From Longimycelium tulufanense (GTDB taxonomy: Bacteria; Actinomycetota; Actinomycetes; Mycobacteriales; Pseudonocardiaceae): a stretch of DNA of 57,534 nt. Under the pieces are notes generated by a model. That model ran no database searches. It was given only the letters and a program-made list of their open reading frames with translations, and was not told where the DNA came from. The position numbers were made by a program, and so were the translations under genes. The DNA lies in contig NZ_BMMK01000031.1 of the NCBI RefSeq assembly GCF_014645795.1, positions 1-57,534 of the forward strand, read 5' to 3'. Position 1 is the stretch's first letter; every line of letters begins with the position of its first letter. Below are positions 42,110 to 50,921 of the stretch, in pieces.

Positions 42110-44825
42110 GTGAAGCGGGATTGGGAGCCGGAGGAGCTGATCAGCCGTTGGACGCTGGTGGATGAGGACTGGCGGCTAGTGGGCAACAAGACCAGGGCGA
42201 CCCGGTAGGGGTTCGCGCTGCTGTTGAAGTTCTTCGAGATCGAGGGACGGTTTCCGGGCTACCCGGAGGAGGGTCCCGGGCCAGGCGGTCGAGTTCGTAG
42301 CCGAGCTGGTGAAGGTCGATGCGGCGTTGTTCGCGAAGTACTCGTTCACCAGCCGGATCGCGAAATATCACCGCACCCAGATCCGGCGGGCATTGGGGTT
42401 CCGGCCAGCCACGGAGGCCGACGAGGCGCGGTGGGCGGGCTGGCTGGCCACCGAGGTGTGCCCGGTGGAGTCCGACCGCGGCCGGCTGGCGGCTGCGGTG
42501 CGGCGCCGCTGCCGCAGCGAGAAGGTCGAGCCCCCGGCGTTCGGCCAGGTGGAGCGGGCGGTCGCGTCGGCGGTGCGGATGTACCCGTCGGACTTCGCCG
42601 ACTGCCCGGAGCCGGTGCGCTACACCCTGCTGGCGACGCTGTGCTGGGTGCGGCAGGCCGAGATCATCGACGCGCTGGTGGGGTTGTTGATCGACCTGGT
42701 GTGGCGGATCAACGCGCGCGCGGAGCGGCGGGTGGAAAAGGAGCTGATCGGGTCGCTGTCCTCGGTGCCGGGCAAGAAGACCATCTACGTGAAGATGCTC
42801 ACCGCGGTGCTGGACCGGCCGGCGACACGGTGCGCGAGGCGGTGTATCCGGTGGTTCCTGGCGGGGAGCGCACTCTGCGGGCGCTGGTGAAGGAGCTGAT
42901 GGCCAACGACCGGGTCGTGGCCGAGCGCATCCGCTACCAGCTTCGGGGCTCCTACTCGCACTACTACCGGCGGATGCTCGGCCCACTGTTGGGAGCGTTG
43001 ACGTTTCGGTGCAACAACACCTCCTACCGGCCGGTGATGGACGCCGTCGAGCTGCTGGGCGCCTACGCCGATCGACCCAGCAAGGTCACCGTGTACGACC
43101 AGGGCGAGAAGGTGCCGATCGACGGGGTGGTCCCGAAGGCGTAGCAAGAGGCGGTCACCGACGCCCGGGGCCGGATCGAACGCATTCCGTATGAGCTGTG
43201 CGTGCTGATTGCGTTGCGGGACGCGCTGCGGCGGCGGGAGATCTGCGTGGACGGCGCGGGCCGGTGGCGCAACCCCGAGGAGGACGTGCCCGGCGACTTC
43301 GACGACAACCGGGACGTGCACTACGCCGCGCTGGGCAAGCCGCTGCAGGCCAAGGCGTTCGTCGCCGGCCTGCGGCGCCGCCTCACCGACGCGCTGGATC
43401 GGTGCAACACCGCCCTGGATCAGGGCACCACGGGTGGGGTGCGGATCGTGACCCGCCGCGGGCAGCCGTGGATCAGCGTGCCCAAGCTGGAGAAGCTTCC
43501 CGAGCCGCGCAACCTGGGGGCGATCAAGGCCGAGGTGGCTCGCCGCTGGGGCACGATCGACTTGCTGGACATCCTCAAGGACGCCGACTTCCTCACCGAG
43601 TTCACAGGTGAGTTCGTGTCGGTGGCCACCCGGGAGAAACTGCCCCGTGACGTGCTGCGCCGCCGGCTGCTGTTGTGCCTGTTCGCGCTGGGCACGAACA
43701 TGGGCATCCGGGCGATCGTGGCCACCGGTGAGCACGGCCAGGACGAGGCCGCGCTGCGGCGGGTCCGCGCCTCCCACATCACCCGGGAGAACCTGCGGCG
43801 GGCGATCGTGCGGGTGGTCAACGAGACCTTGGCGGCGCGGGATGCGCGGTGGTGGGGGCAGGCCACCGCCACCGCCACCGCCTCGGATTCCAAGCGGTTC
43901 GGGGCGTGCGAGTCCAACCTGATGACCCAGTTTCACGCCCGCTACGGCGACTAGGGCGTGATGATCTACTGGCATGTCAAGCGCGGCCGGGTGTGCATCT
44001 ACTCCCAGCTGAAGTCCTGCTCGTCGTCGGAGGTCGCGGCGATGATCGAGGGTTTGCTGCGGCACTGCACCGACGCCGAGATCGAGGCCAACTACACCGA
44101 CACCCACGGTTCGTCGCTGGTCGGCTTTGCCTTCACCGAGCTGCTCGGCTTCCGGTTGCTGCCGCGGTTGAAGAACATCGGCGCGATCAAGCTCTACAGC
44201 CCCGGTCAAGCCCCCAACACCTGGCCGCATCTGGAGCGGGTGATCGTCAACCGGCCCATCAACTGGGACCTGATTGCCCATCAACTGGGACCTGATTGCC
44301 CAGCAGTACGACCAGATGGTCAAGTACGCCACCGCGTTGCGGCTGGGTACCGCCGAGGCTGAGCAGGTGCTGCGCCGCTTCACCCGCGGTAACGGCCCGA
44401 AGAACCCCACCTACCTGGCGTTGGAAGAACTCGGCCGGGTGGTGCGCACGATCTTCGCTTGCGACTTCGTCGCCTCCGAGGAGCTGCGCCGACAGATCCA
44501 CACCGGGTTGCAGGTGGTGGAGAACTGGAATTCCGCCAACGAGGTCATCTTTTACGGCAAGGACAGCAAGCTCACCGGCGAGGACCGCGAACACCTCGAG
44601 GTCTCCATGCTCGCGTTGCACCTGTTGCAGTCCTGCCTGGTCTACATCAACACCCTGCTGCTGCAACGGGTCCTGGACGACCCGGCGTGGGCGGACACGC
44701 TCACCGACGCCGACCGGCGTGCCCTCAACCCGCTGGTCTGGTCGCATGTCAACCCCTACGGGCGTTTCCGCCTCGATATGGACCGCCGCCTCGACCTGGG
44801 CATAACCGGGCCAGGACCGACGTAG
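42110..44825 (+). pseudogene. Full-length but broken Tn3-family transposase (tnpA)
   Basis: It would encode about 900-1,000 residues. WEPEELISRWTLVDEDWRLV and the DUF4158 domain come first, then YHRTQIRRALGFRPATEADE, YRPVMDAVELLGAYAD and TREKLPRDVLRRRLLLCLFA. The DDE catalytic domain has LGTNMGIRAIVATGEH, GACESNLMTQFHARYGD and NTDTHGSS-type (here [16 protein letters not shown]) motifs, then [13 protein letters not shown] and [17 protein letters not shown] at the end. It is interrupted by TAG at 42206, 43142 and 43952, frameshifts near 42275 and 42825, and a 22-bp tandem duplication at 44255. It is inactive but recent, since the whole length is still readable. Confidence 0.92.
44255..44298 (+). 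repeat. 22-bp tandem duplication inside tnpA
   Basis: CCCATCAACTGGGACCTGAT plus TG is repeated exactly, 44255-44276 and 44277-44298. Because 22 is not a multiple of 3, it shifts the reading frame. It looks like replication slippage. Confidence 0.93.
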
Positions 44826-44835
44826 GGAGGGGCGT

Positions 44836-44982
44836 TCACGCCACGGCGGCGGCCAGCCGGCGCGCGCCGGGGTCGGTGCTGTGGCGGGCAGCATCGAGGG
44901 CGCGACGCAGGGTGGTGCGGCTGCGGGTGGAGCCGACCTCGTCGATGTAGGGCCACACCTGGGACGGCAGGCCGGAGGGGGT
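44836..44982 (-). pseudogene. 3' fragment of an unrecognised gene
   Basis: Reads SGLPSQVWPYIDEVGSTRSR, then RRALDAARHSTDPGARRLAA before TGA. It has good codon bias and no start. The rest of the interval 44826-45263 shows no gene; its last part, before the cupin gene, is less GC-rich and may hold a promoter. Confidence 0.4.
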
Positions 44983-45263
44983 GTTTCGCGTTCACGAACA
45001 GACTCGTGAGTGCAACGTGCGTCCGACAGGCGCCTTTCTGGGTGATCAGGTAGACCGGGCAACAGTGCTCCATGGGCCTCATGCAGAAGATCAACTCCCA
45101 CCCCGGGCGAGTGCGATCTTCTGCGGTGTCCGTCCAGGACCGGCCATTAAGAGCACGCTCTGGCCAAAGAGGATATTTATAGTCAATCTTTCTCGATGGC
45201 CGTGAGCCGGGTATCCCTTTCTACCCTCGATGGGGTTCCCCTGGGATGAGCCGAGGAGATGCT

Positions 45264-45743
45264 ATGCGCACGCGCCATTCGACCTTGGTTGTCACGCTCG
45301 CCTCGGTAGCGGCGCTGACCGCGGGGGCGGCAAGTACCCAGGCCTATGCCGGGCCGAGCAACGACAGACCTGCGCCTGCGGTCAGAGAGGTGGCGCAGGG
45401 CCGCCAGGACGCGCCCGTCTCGGTGGATGTGGCGGGCCCGGTGCAGGTCAACTTCCGTGAGATCGTGTTGCCGCCGGGTAGTGGGACGGGGAAGCACTGC
45501 CACTACGGGCAGCTCATCGCCGTGGTGAAGCAGGGCACGTTCACCCACTACGCACCGATCTATCCGGGCGGTGTTCACCGCTACGTCGCGGGTGATTCCG
45601 TCGTTGAAGGCAGCGGCTACGTCCACGAGGGACGCAACGAGGGGAAGCAAGCCGTCGTCCTGTGGGTCACCTACGTGACCCCTGAGGGCAAGCCCCTGGC
45701 TGAAACCGACCTGACCAAGTGCTCATCACAGGGCGGGGGCTGA
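45264..45743 (+). CDS. Secreted cupin-domain protein
   Basis: A 159-residue exported protein. The signal peptide MRTRHSTLVVTLASVAALTA ends near ASTQAYA. The mature part holds one cupin barrel: VNFREIVLPPGSGTGKHCHY contains motif 1 (Gly then His-x-His, here KHCHYGQ), and VVEGSGYVHEGRNEG contains motif 2 (His). The metal site looks intact. The ATG at 45264 is preceded by GAGGAG at 5 nt, which rules out the earlier in-frame ATG at 45246. The substrate and role are unknown. Confidence 0.85.
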   Translation: MRTRHSTLVVTLASVAALTAGAASTQAYAGPSNDRPAPAVREVAQGRQDAPVSVDVAGPVQVNFREIVLPPGSGTGKHCHYGQLIAVVKQGTFTHYAPIYPGGVHRYVAGDSVVEGSGYVHEGRNEGKQAVVLWVTYVTPEGKPLAETDLTKCSSQGGG

Positions 45744-45991
45744 TCGTTCTCGCGATTGCCTGACCTCGCACGGACGTAGTGTGCGGGCTGGTCGAGAACT
45801 CGACGGGGATCCTGATGTTGTCGCTGCTCGTTGGCGACCAAACCGCACGGACCTGTGGGCGCGCGTCGGCCCCGAAGCTGTTGTGGACGTGGTCGCGGTC
45901 CGGGCGTCAGCCACTGTGGCGTCCCGTGCGGTGGAAGGTTGGCGTGCGTGGTGAGGCCCCAAGCGATCCGACGGGCGAGGTTGCCGGGAAG

Positions 45992-46204
45992 TGGAGTGGC
46001 TGGTCCGGCAGCGCAGAGACGAGCAGTGGGGCGGTGCTGCTGTGCCCGGACGGTTTCGTCGCCTGGCGCGCCCGTGATGGTGAGAACCATCCGATGCGGA
46101 CGCTGCGCGGTGTGCTGGAACGGCTCGGTCTCCGTCGCACCCATGGGGCGGCTATCCGTAGAGCGGCTCGATGGCCTTGTCAGCAACCTGAGTTAGGACC
46201 TTGA
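45992..46204 (+). pseudogene. C-terminal fragment of another FAD monooxygenase
   Basis: Contains SGAVLLCPDGFVAWRARDGE and MRTLRGVLERLGLRR, the terminal strand and helix of aromatic-ring FAD hydroxylases, with no upstream domain in frame. Its end overlaps the 3' end of the convergent M55 gene. It is not the same gene as the split one at 24672/28948. The remaining part of 45744-45991 has no recognisable gene. Confidence 0.65.
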
Positions 46205-46979
46205 AGCAGCACATGGCCTCGGTCATCGTGTCCGCATCGAAATAGACTCTGCGGGGACCGACCTGCTCGACGGTGGGGATCAGGGCGGTGGCGGCGGCCA
46301 GGTGGGTGGCGTCGAACTCGACCTCGATGCGATGTGGGCGCCGGTCGGGTGTGGTGGCTCCGGCCGTGCCCATGGCGAGGCGGGCCGCCTCCTCGATCTC
46401 GGCCGCGGTACGGCGGGGTGGGGAGCACAGGGCGGCATACCGGCTGACCGCCGTCTTGACCGGGATCCGTCGCGCCCGGGGTGCGTAGTCGGCCGATTCC
46501 TGGCAGGTGCGGTCATCGCCGGTGACCAGCAGGACGGGGACCCCGTGCTCGGCAGCCAGGGCGGCGTTGAGCCGGCCCTCGCTGGCCGGGACCCCGTCCA
46601 GCCACACCCCGGTGATGGCGTTCTCCAGGTAGGTGTGGGCGAGCACGCCCTCGTCACCGGCACCGGTGTGGTAGCCGAGGAACACGACACCGTCGAGGCC
46701 GGCATCGATGCCTTCCATCATCGACAGCGGTTTGTGCCGGCCGGTGAGCATCCGCGCGTCCGGATCGAGGTCCTCCAGCAGCAGGTTGCGTTGGGTGGAG
46801 TGGGCCTCGTTGACGATCACCTCGGTGGCGCCGCCGGCCATCAGCCCCCGGACGCAGGCGTTGACGTCGCCGGTGAACAGCCGGCGGAACCGCTGCCACG
46901 GCTCGGTGCCGGGTTGGACATCGGCCGTCCAGGTCACGCCGGTGGCGCCCTCCATGTCCGCCGAGATCATGATGCGCAC
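46152..46979 (-). CDS. M55 family metallopeptidase (D-aminopeptidase DppA-like)
   Basis: A 275-residue zinc D-aminopeptidase. The family signature begins MRIMISADMEGATGVTWTAD, with the zinc-binding SADMEG. VIVNEAHSTQRNL and FLGYHTGAGDEGVLAHTY carry metal-site histidines and acids, and VLLVTGDDRTCQESA and VKTAVSRYAALC follow. GTG at 46979 is the start. DppA-type enzymes release N-terminal D-amino acids from peptides, often in peptidoglycan turnover. It marks the return to backbone genes on the right of the island. Confidence 0.93.
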   Translation of the reverse strand: MRIMISADMEGATGVTWTADVQPGTEPWQRFRRLFTGDVNACVRGLMAGGATEVIVNEAHSTQRNLLLEDLDPDARMLTGRHKPLSMMEGIDAGLDGVVFLGYHTGAGDEGVLAHTYLENAITGVWLDGVPASEGRLNAALAAEHGVPVLLVTGDDRTCQESADYAPRARRIPVKTAVSRYAALCSPPRRTAAEIEEAARLAMGTAGATTPDRRPHRIEVEFDATHLAAATALIPTVEQVGPRRVYFDADTMTEAMCCFKVLTQVADKAIEPLYG

Positions 46980-47070
46980 CCGGCCACGCTACGGAACACC
47001 CCGTCCCGGTGGAAGCACCTGAGCCGGGCGAACCATTGCTCGCATACCAACTGGTCGGTACGGTGCCCCT

Positions 47071-47715
47071 ATGGCAGCGGACGTGCTCGTCGTCGACTTC
47101 GGCGGTGTTCTCACCACGCCGGTACCGCCCGCGGTCGCCGACTGGCTCACCAGCGACAACATCGACCCCAACATCTACCGGGAGGTGATGCGGGAGTGGC
47201 TGCTCGACGATCCAACGGGCGACTCTCCGGCACACCGCCTCGAAACAGGTGAATTGGCCCCGCCGGATTTCGAACGCCAGCTCGCCGCCCGGCTGCGCCA
47301 CGTCGACGGAACCCCGGTGCCGGCCGCGGGCCTGCTGTCGCGCATGTTCGCCGCCCTGCGTACCGACGAGGACATGGTGCAGCTGCTCCGCCAGGTCCAG
47401 TCCGCCGGTGTCCGCACCGCCCTGCTGTCCAACAGCTGGGGCAACTCCTACCCCACGCAGCTGCTGGCCGAGCTGTTCGACCTGGTGGCGATCAGCAGCG
47501 AGATCGGCCTGCGCAAACCCGACCCGCAGAGCTACCAGTACGTCCTGGACCAGCTGGGGGTACGTGCCGCGCGGTGCGTGTTCGTCGACGACCTCCCTCC
47601 CAACGTCACCGCGGCGACCGCGCTGGGAATGGCCGGTGTGCTGCACGAGACCACCGCGCGTACCCGAACCGAGCTCGCCCGCCTACTCCCGATCCCGCGG
47701 GAGGTTTCGCGATGA
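47071..47715 (+). CDS. HAD-IA family hydrolase
   Basis: A 214-residue phosphatase-like protein. Motif I, VVDFGGVLTTP, keeps the nucleophile Asp but has Gly in place of the second Asp, a variant seen in the epoxide-hydrolase-N/ACAD10-like subgroup. Motif II is ALLSNSWGNSYP (Ser/Asn), motif III has IGLRKPDPQSYQYVL (Lys), and motif IV is CVFVDDLPPN (Asp-Asp). It overlaps the phosphotransferase start by 4 nt (ATGA) and is followed by an acyl-CoA dehydrogenase. The three domains occur as one protein in human ACAD10, suggesting a common pathway for hydroxylated fatty acids. Confidence 0.93.
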   Translation: MAADVLVVDFGGVLTTPVPPAVADWLTSDNIDPNIYREVMREWLLDDPTGDSPAHRLETGELAPPDFERQLAARLRHVDGTPVPAAGLLSRMFAALRTDEDMVQLLRQVQSAGVRTALLSNSWGNSYPTQLLAELFDLVAISSEIGLRKPDPQSYQYVLDQLGVRAARCVFVDDLPPNVTAATALGMAGVLHETTARTRTELARLLPIPREVSR

Positions 47716-48734
47716 GACCACCCGGAGTCGACCTCGACGCCCTGCGCTCCTATCTGGAGCGGACGCTACCCGGGCTGGTTTACGGCCCGCTGCACGCTGA
47801 GCTGATCCCCGGTGGCCGGTCGAACCTGACCTACCGGCTCACCGACGGCACCCACCGCTGGGTCCTGCGCCGACCACCCCTGGGCCACGTGCTGGCCACC
47901 GCCCACGACATGGGGCGCGAGCACCGCGTCCTCTCCGCCCTGTCCGGATCGCCCGTGCCGGTCCCGGGCACCGTCGCGTTGTGCACCGATGCCGACGTCC
48001 TCGGTGCCCCCTTCTATGTCATGGATGAGGTGCCCGGTGCCGTTCTGCGCGACCGGTCGGAGACCGAGCAGTTGGGAGCCGGGCGTGCCCGCGCGCTGTC
48101 GCATGCGCTGATCGACGTGCTCGCCGATCTCCACGCGGTGGACCCGCAGACGGTTGGGTTGGCCGATTTCGGTCGTCCCGAGGGATATCTGGTTCGCCAG
48201 GTCGCCCGCTGGCGCAAGCAGCTCGACGCCTCGCGCAGCCGCGAGTTGCCCGGCGTCGACGAACTGCACAGCCGGCTGGCCGGTTCCATCCCGCCCTCGC
48301 CTCGGCCCGCGATCGTGCATGGTGACTACCGGCTGGACAACGTCCTGGTCGACACCGGGACCGCCGCGATCACCGCAGTGCTGGACTGGGAGATGGCCAC
48401 GCTGGGTGACCCGTTGGCCGACCTCGGGCTTTTCGTCGTCTATTGGGGTGGCCGTGACGCCGCCCTCGATCTGGTCACCGGTGCGGCGACCAGTGCGCCG
48501 GGGTTCCCGTCGAGTGCGGATCTGCTGGCTCGCTACGCCGAGCGCACCGGCACCGACCTGTCCCGCCTGGACTGGTACGTCGCCTTCGCCGAGTTCAAGC
48601 TCGCCGTGGTGCTGGAGGGCATCCACTTCCGGTACCGGCAGGGCAAAACGGTGGGGGCGGGTTTCGACCAGCTCGGCGAGTACGTCCCCACCCTGGTGGC
48701 CAGCGGTTTGGCAACCCTGAACGGAGAGCGTTGA
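47712..48734 (+). CDS. Phosphotransferase family protein (APH-like, ACAD10 type)
   Basis: A 340-residue kinase-like protein. IPGGRSNLTYRLTDGTHRWV is the ATP-binding lobe with VLRRPP, and YVMDEVPGAVLRD the hinge. The catalytic loop is IVHGDYRLDNVLVD (Asp base, Asn), and the metal motif VLDWEMATLGDPLADLG supplies the second Asp. It is not an antibiotic kinase by context: it lies between HAD and acyl-CoA dehydrogenase genes with 4-nt and 1-nt overlaps, the ACAD10/11-like arrangement. In that system a 4-hydroxyacyl-CoA is phosphorylated, then converted. Confidence 0.93.
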   Translation: MRPPGVDLDALRSYLERTLPGLVYGPLHAELIPGGRSNLTYRLTDGTHRWVLRRPPLGHVLATAHDMGREHRVLSALSGSPVPVPGTVALCTDADVLGAPFYVMDEVPGAVLRDRSETEQLGAGRARALSHALIDVLADLHAVDPQTVGLADFGRPEGYLVRQVARWRKQLDASRSRELPGVDELHSRLAGSIPPSPRPAIVHGDYRLDNVLVDTGTAAITAVLDWEMATLGDPLADLGLFVVYWGGRDAALDLVTGAATSAPGFPSSADLLARYAERTGTDLSRLDWYVAFAEFKLAVVLEGIHFRYRQGKTVGAGFDQLGEYVPTLVASGLATLNGER

Positions 48735-49945
48735 TGGACTTCGCCTTCGACGAGCGCACCGAGCAGCTGCGCGCCGAGCTCACCGACTTCCTCACCCGGC
48801 ACGTGCTGCCCGCCGAACCCGCCTATGCCGCGCACGTGGCCGAGGGCGGGGGCTGGGACAGCCCGCCGGTGTTGGCCCAGTTGAAGTCCGAGGCGCGCCG
48901 CCGCGGGCTGTGGAACCTGTTCCTGCCCGACCGGCGGTTCGGGGCGGGTCTGACCAACCTGCAGTACGCGCCGTTGGCCGAGCTCACCGGCCGCAGTCCC
49001 GCACTGGCCCCGGAGGCGCTGAACTGTTCGGCCCCCGACACCGGGAACATGGAGCTGCTGGCCGGGTTCGGAACGCCCGAGCAGCAACAACAGTGGCTGC
49101 ATCCGTTGCTGGCGGGGGACATCCGCTCGGCCTTCTGTATGACCGAACCCGAGGTTGCCTCTTCCGATGCCACCAACATCGCTACCCGGATTGAGCGGGA
49201 CGGCGAGCACTACGTCATCAACGGCCGCAAGTGGTTCTCCTCGGGTGCGATGAGCCCACGGTGCGCGGTGTTCATTGTGATGGGTAAGACAGATCCGGAT
49301 GCGGACCGCTACCGCCAGCAGAGCATGGTCCTGGTGCCGCGGGACACCCCGGGCGTGCACGTCAGGCGCGCGGTGACCGTGTTCGGTTTCACCGACCGCG
49401 CGCACGGGGGGCACGCCGAGATCGTGTTCCGGGACGTGCGGGTGCCGGTGGTCAATGTGCTCGGCGGTGAGGGGGAGGGCTTTGCCATCGCTCAGGCCCG
49501 GCTCGGCCCGGGTCGCATCCACCACTGCATGCGCCTGATCGGGATGGCCGAGCGCGCGTTGGAGCTGATGTGCCGGCGGGTCAGCGCCCGGGTGGCCTTC
49601 GGCAAGTCGCTGGCCGCCCAGGGTGTGATCGGGGAGTGGATCGCCGAGGCGCGGGTGCGGATCGAGCAGGCGCGGTTGCTGGTGCTCAAGACCGCGTGGC
49701 TGATGGACACAGTGGGCAACAGGGGAGCGCACACCGAGATCCAGGCCATCAAGATCGGCACGCCGGCGATGGCGGAGTGGGTCATCGACAAGGCGATCCA
49801 GGCGCACGGTGGTGCCGGGGTCAGCCAGGACTTCCCGCTGGCGATGCTGTGGACGCAGGCCCGCACCCTCCGGCTGGCGGACGGGCCGGACGAGGTCCAC
49901 CGGATGTCGTTGGCGCGCAAGGAACTCAAGCGCTATCAGGGGTAG
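48734..49945 (+). CDS. Acyl-CoA dehydrogenase family protein
   Basis: A 403-residue flavoprotein. MDFAFDERTEQLRAELTDFL starts the N-terminal helical domain. AFCMTEPEVASSDATNIATR binds FAD, and YVINGRKWFSSGAM is the middle beta domain. HHCMRLIGMAERALELMCRR and QAHGGAGVSQDFPLAMLWTQ are in the C-terminal domain. It is the third gene of the HAD-phosphotransferase-dehydrogenase operon and starts 1 nt into the previous stop (TGATG). By analogy with ACAD10/11 it may act on phosphorylated 4-hydroxyacyl-CoA. Confidence 0.95.
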   Translation: MDFAFDERTEQLRAELTDFLTRHVLPAEPAYAAHVAEGGGWDSPPVLAQLKSEARRRGLWNLFLPDRRFGAGLTNLQYAPLAELTGRSPALAPEALNCSAPDTGNMELLAGFGTPEQQQQWLHPLLAGDIRSAFCMTEPEVASSDATNIATRIERDGEHYVINGRKWFSSGAMSPRCAVFIVMGKTDPDADRYRQQSMVLVPRDTPGVHVRRAVTVFGFTDRAHGGHAEIVFRDVRVPVVNVLGGEGEGFAIAQARLGPGRIHHCMRLIGMAERALELMCRRVSARVAFGKSLAAQGVIGEWIAEARVRIEQARLLVLKTAWLMDTVGNRGAHTEIQAIKIGTPAMAEWVIDKAIQAHGGAGVSQDFPLAMLWTQARTLRLADGPDEVHRMSLARKELKRYQG

Positions 49946-50007
49946 TGGCTGCCGGTCGGTGGCATTGCGGGCGGGTGTTGATCGCATCGAAGCGATGCCC
50001 GCATGTC

Positions 50008-50583
50008 CTAGATCAGCCGTTCGAGGTCGACGCGGAGCGGAAACGGCTCGGCGGTATCGAACACGCCGGTGACGTCGTTCCCGTCGATGTAGCCCAGCTC
50101 ATCGGTGAGGTGGTAGGCGGCGACCGAAACGGGCTCGTCAAGGCTGATGATCCAGTAGTGGGGGACGCCAGCGTTGGCGTACTCGCTGTGTTTGGTTTTG
50201 CGAACGGTGCGTTCGGATCCTGGGGGCAGGATCTCGACGATAACGGCGACTTCGGCCGCGCGGGTAATGCCGCCGTGGCCGCGGATACGTTGCCGTGCCG
50301 TGCGGTTGACGATGATCAGGTCAGGTCGGCGGACGGTGCCTGGTTCGTCGGGTGGGGCGAGTTCGAGATCGACATCCACATCGGTGATCACCTCGAACTG
50401 TTCGGGTACCTGGCCGTCGAGTTGGTTGGCCAACATGCGGCCGGCGTGTTGGTGGTCGGGGACGGGCGACGGCGACATCAGCAGGCGGCCAACTTGCAGT
50501 TCGGTGTATCCGGACGGTGGGACTCCGAGTGCGAGGTAGTCCTCGACCGTGAGGAGGTGGTCGATGGTGGCGGGGATGCTCAC
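50008..50583 (-). CDS. Uma2 family (DUF820) nuclease-fold protein
   Basis: A 191-residue PD-(D/E)XK-fold protein. LTVEDYLALGVPPSGYTELQ and GRLLMSPSPVPDHQ hold the first acidic residue. VDLELAPPDEPGTVRRPDLI contains the conserved RPDL Asp, and VAVIVEILPPGSERTVRKTKHSEYANAG-type sequence gives VEI plus the Lys (here split). VPHYWIISLD follows. Family members are often annotated Uma2 endonuclease; activity is unproven for most. Its ATG overlaps the stop of the small gene at 50580-50786 by 4 nt, so they form a two-gene module. Confidence 0.9.
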   Translation of the reverse strand: MSIPATIDHLLTVEDYLALGVPPSGYTELQVGRLLMSPSPVPDHQHAGRMLANQLDGQVPEQFEVITDVDVDLELAPPDEPGTVRRPDLIIVNRTARQRIRGHGGITRAAEVAVIVEILPPGSERTVRKTKHSEYANAGVPHYWIISLDEPVSVAAYHLTDELGYIDGNDVTGVFDTAEPFPLRVDLERLI

Positions 50584-50786
50584 GCGGCGCGCTCCGTGTC
50601 GTCACGGTTGGTGGTGTCGGGTCGGCGCGGCCGGGTCGCGCCCGGCTTACGGCAGTACCAGCGGACGAACTCGACGAGGACTTCGTTACGGCGTCCCTTG
50701 CCGGTGGCGCGTTCGAATTCGACCCAGAGATCTCGGTCGACACGCATGGTGACAGTCGGCGTCTTGCCGGTGGCTGGCCTCGGCAT
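50580..50786 (-). CDS. Ribbon-helix-helix-like small protein preceding Uma2
   Basis: A 68-residue protein. TPTVTMRVDRDLWVEFERAT is a beta strand followed by a helix, and GRRNEVLVEFVRWYCRK a second helix, the RHH DNA-binding plan. The basic tail (RPRRPDTTNRDDTERAA) is disordered. ATG 50786 follows GAGAGG; the upstream frame is not protein-like. ATGA overlap with the Uma2 gene and this fold suggest autoregulation of the pair, like a toxin-antitoxin antitoxin gene, although no toxic activity is known for Uma2. Confidence 0.75.
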   Translation of the reverse strand: MPRPATGKTPTVTMRVDRDLWVEFERATGKGRRNEVLVEFVRWYCRKPGATRPRRPDTTNRDDTERAA

Positions 50787-50921
50787 GGCTGGATCCTCTC
50801 CTGTGTTACTGCATACGCAGCATAACACGTATCTGCATGTGCATAAAGGGGGGCGAAGGGGGAGCGAGCCGACCGGTCTGCTACTGGCCACGAACGCGCC
50901 GGAGCGCGCGGGTCCTCGGCG

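Noticed and set aside
42110-44825. Possible TAG read-through (recoded amber codons) in tnpA
   Set aside because: All three in-frame stops are TAG, but frameshifts and a tandem duplication are present in the same gene, so ordinary decay explains it better.
45246-45263. Upstream ATG for the cupin gene
   Set aside because: It would place six extra residues before a good signal peptide, and the GAGGAG that serves the ATG at 45264 would fall inside the coding region.
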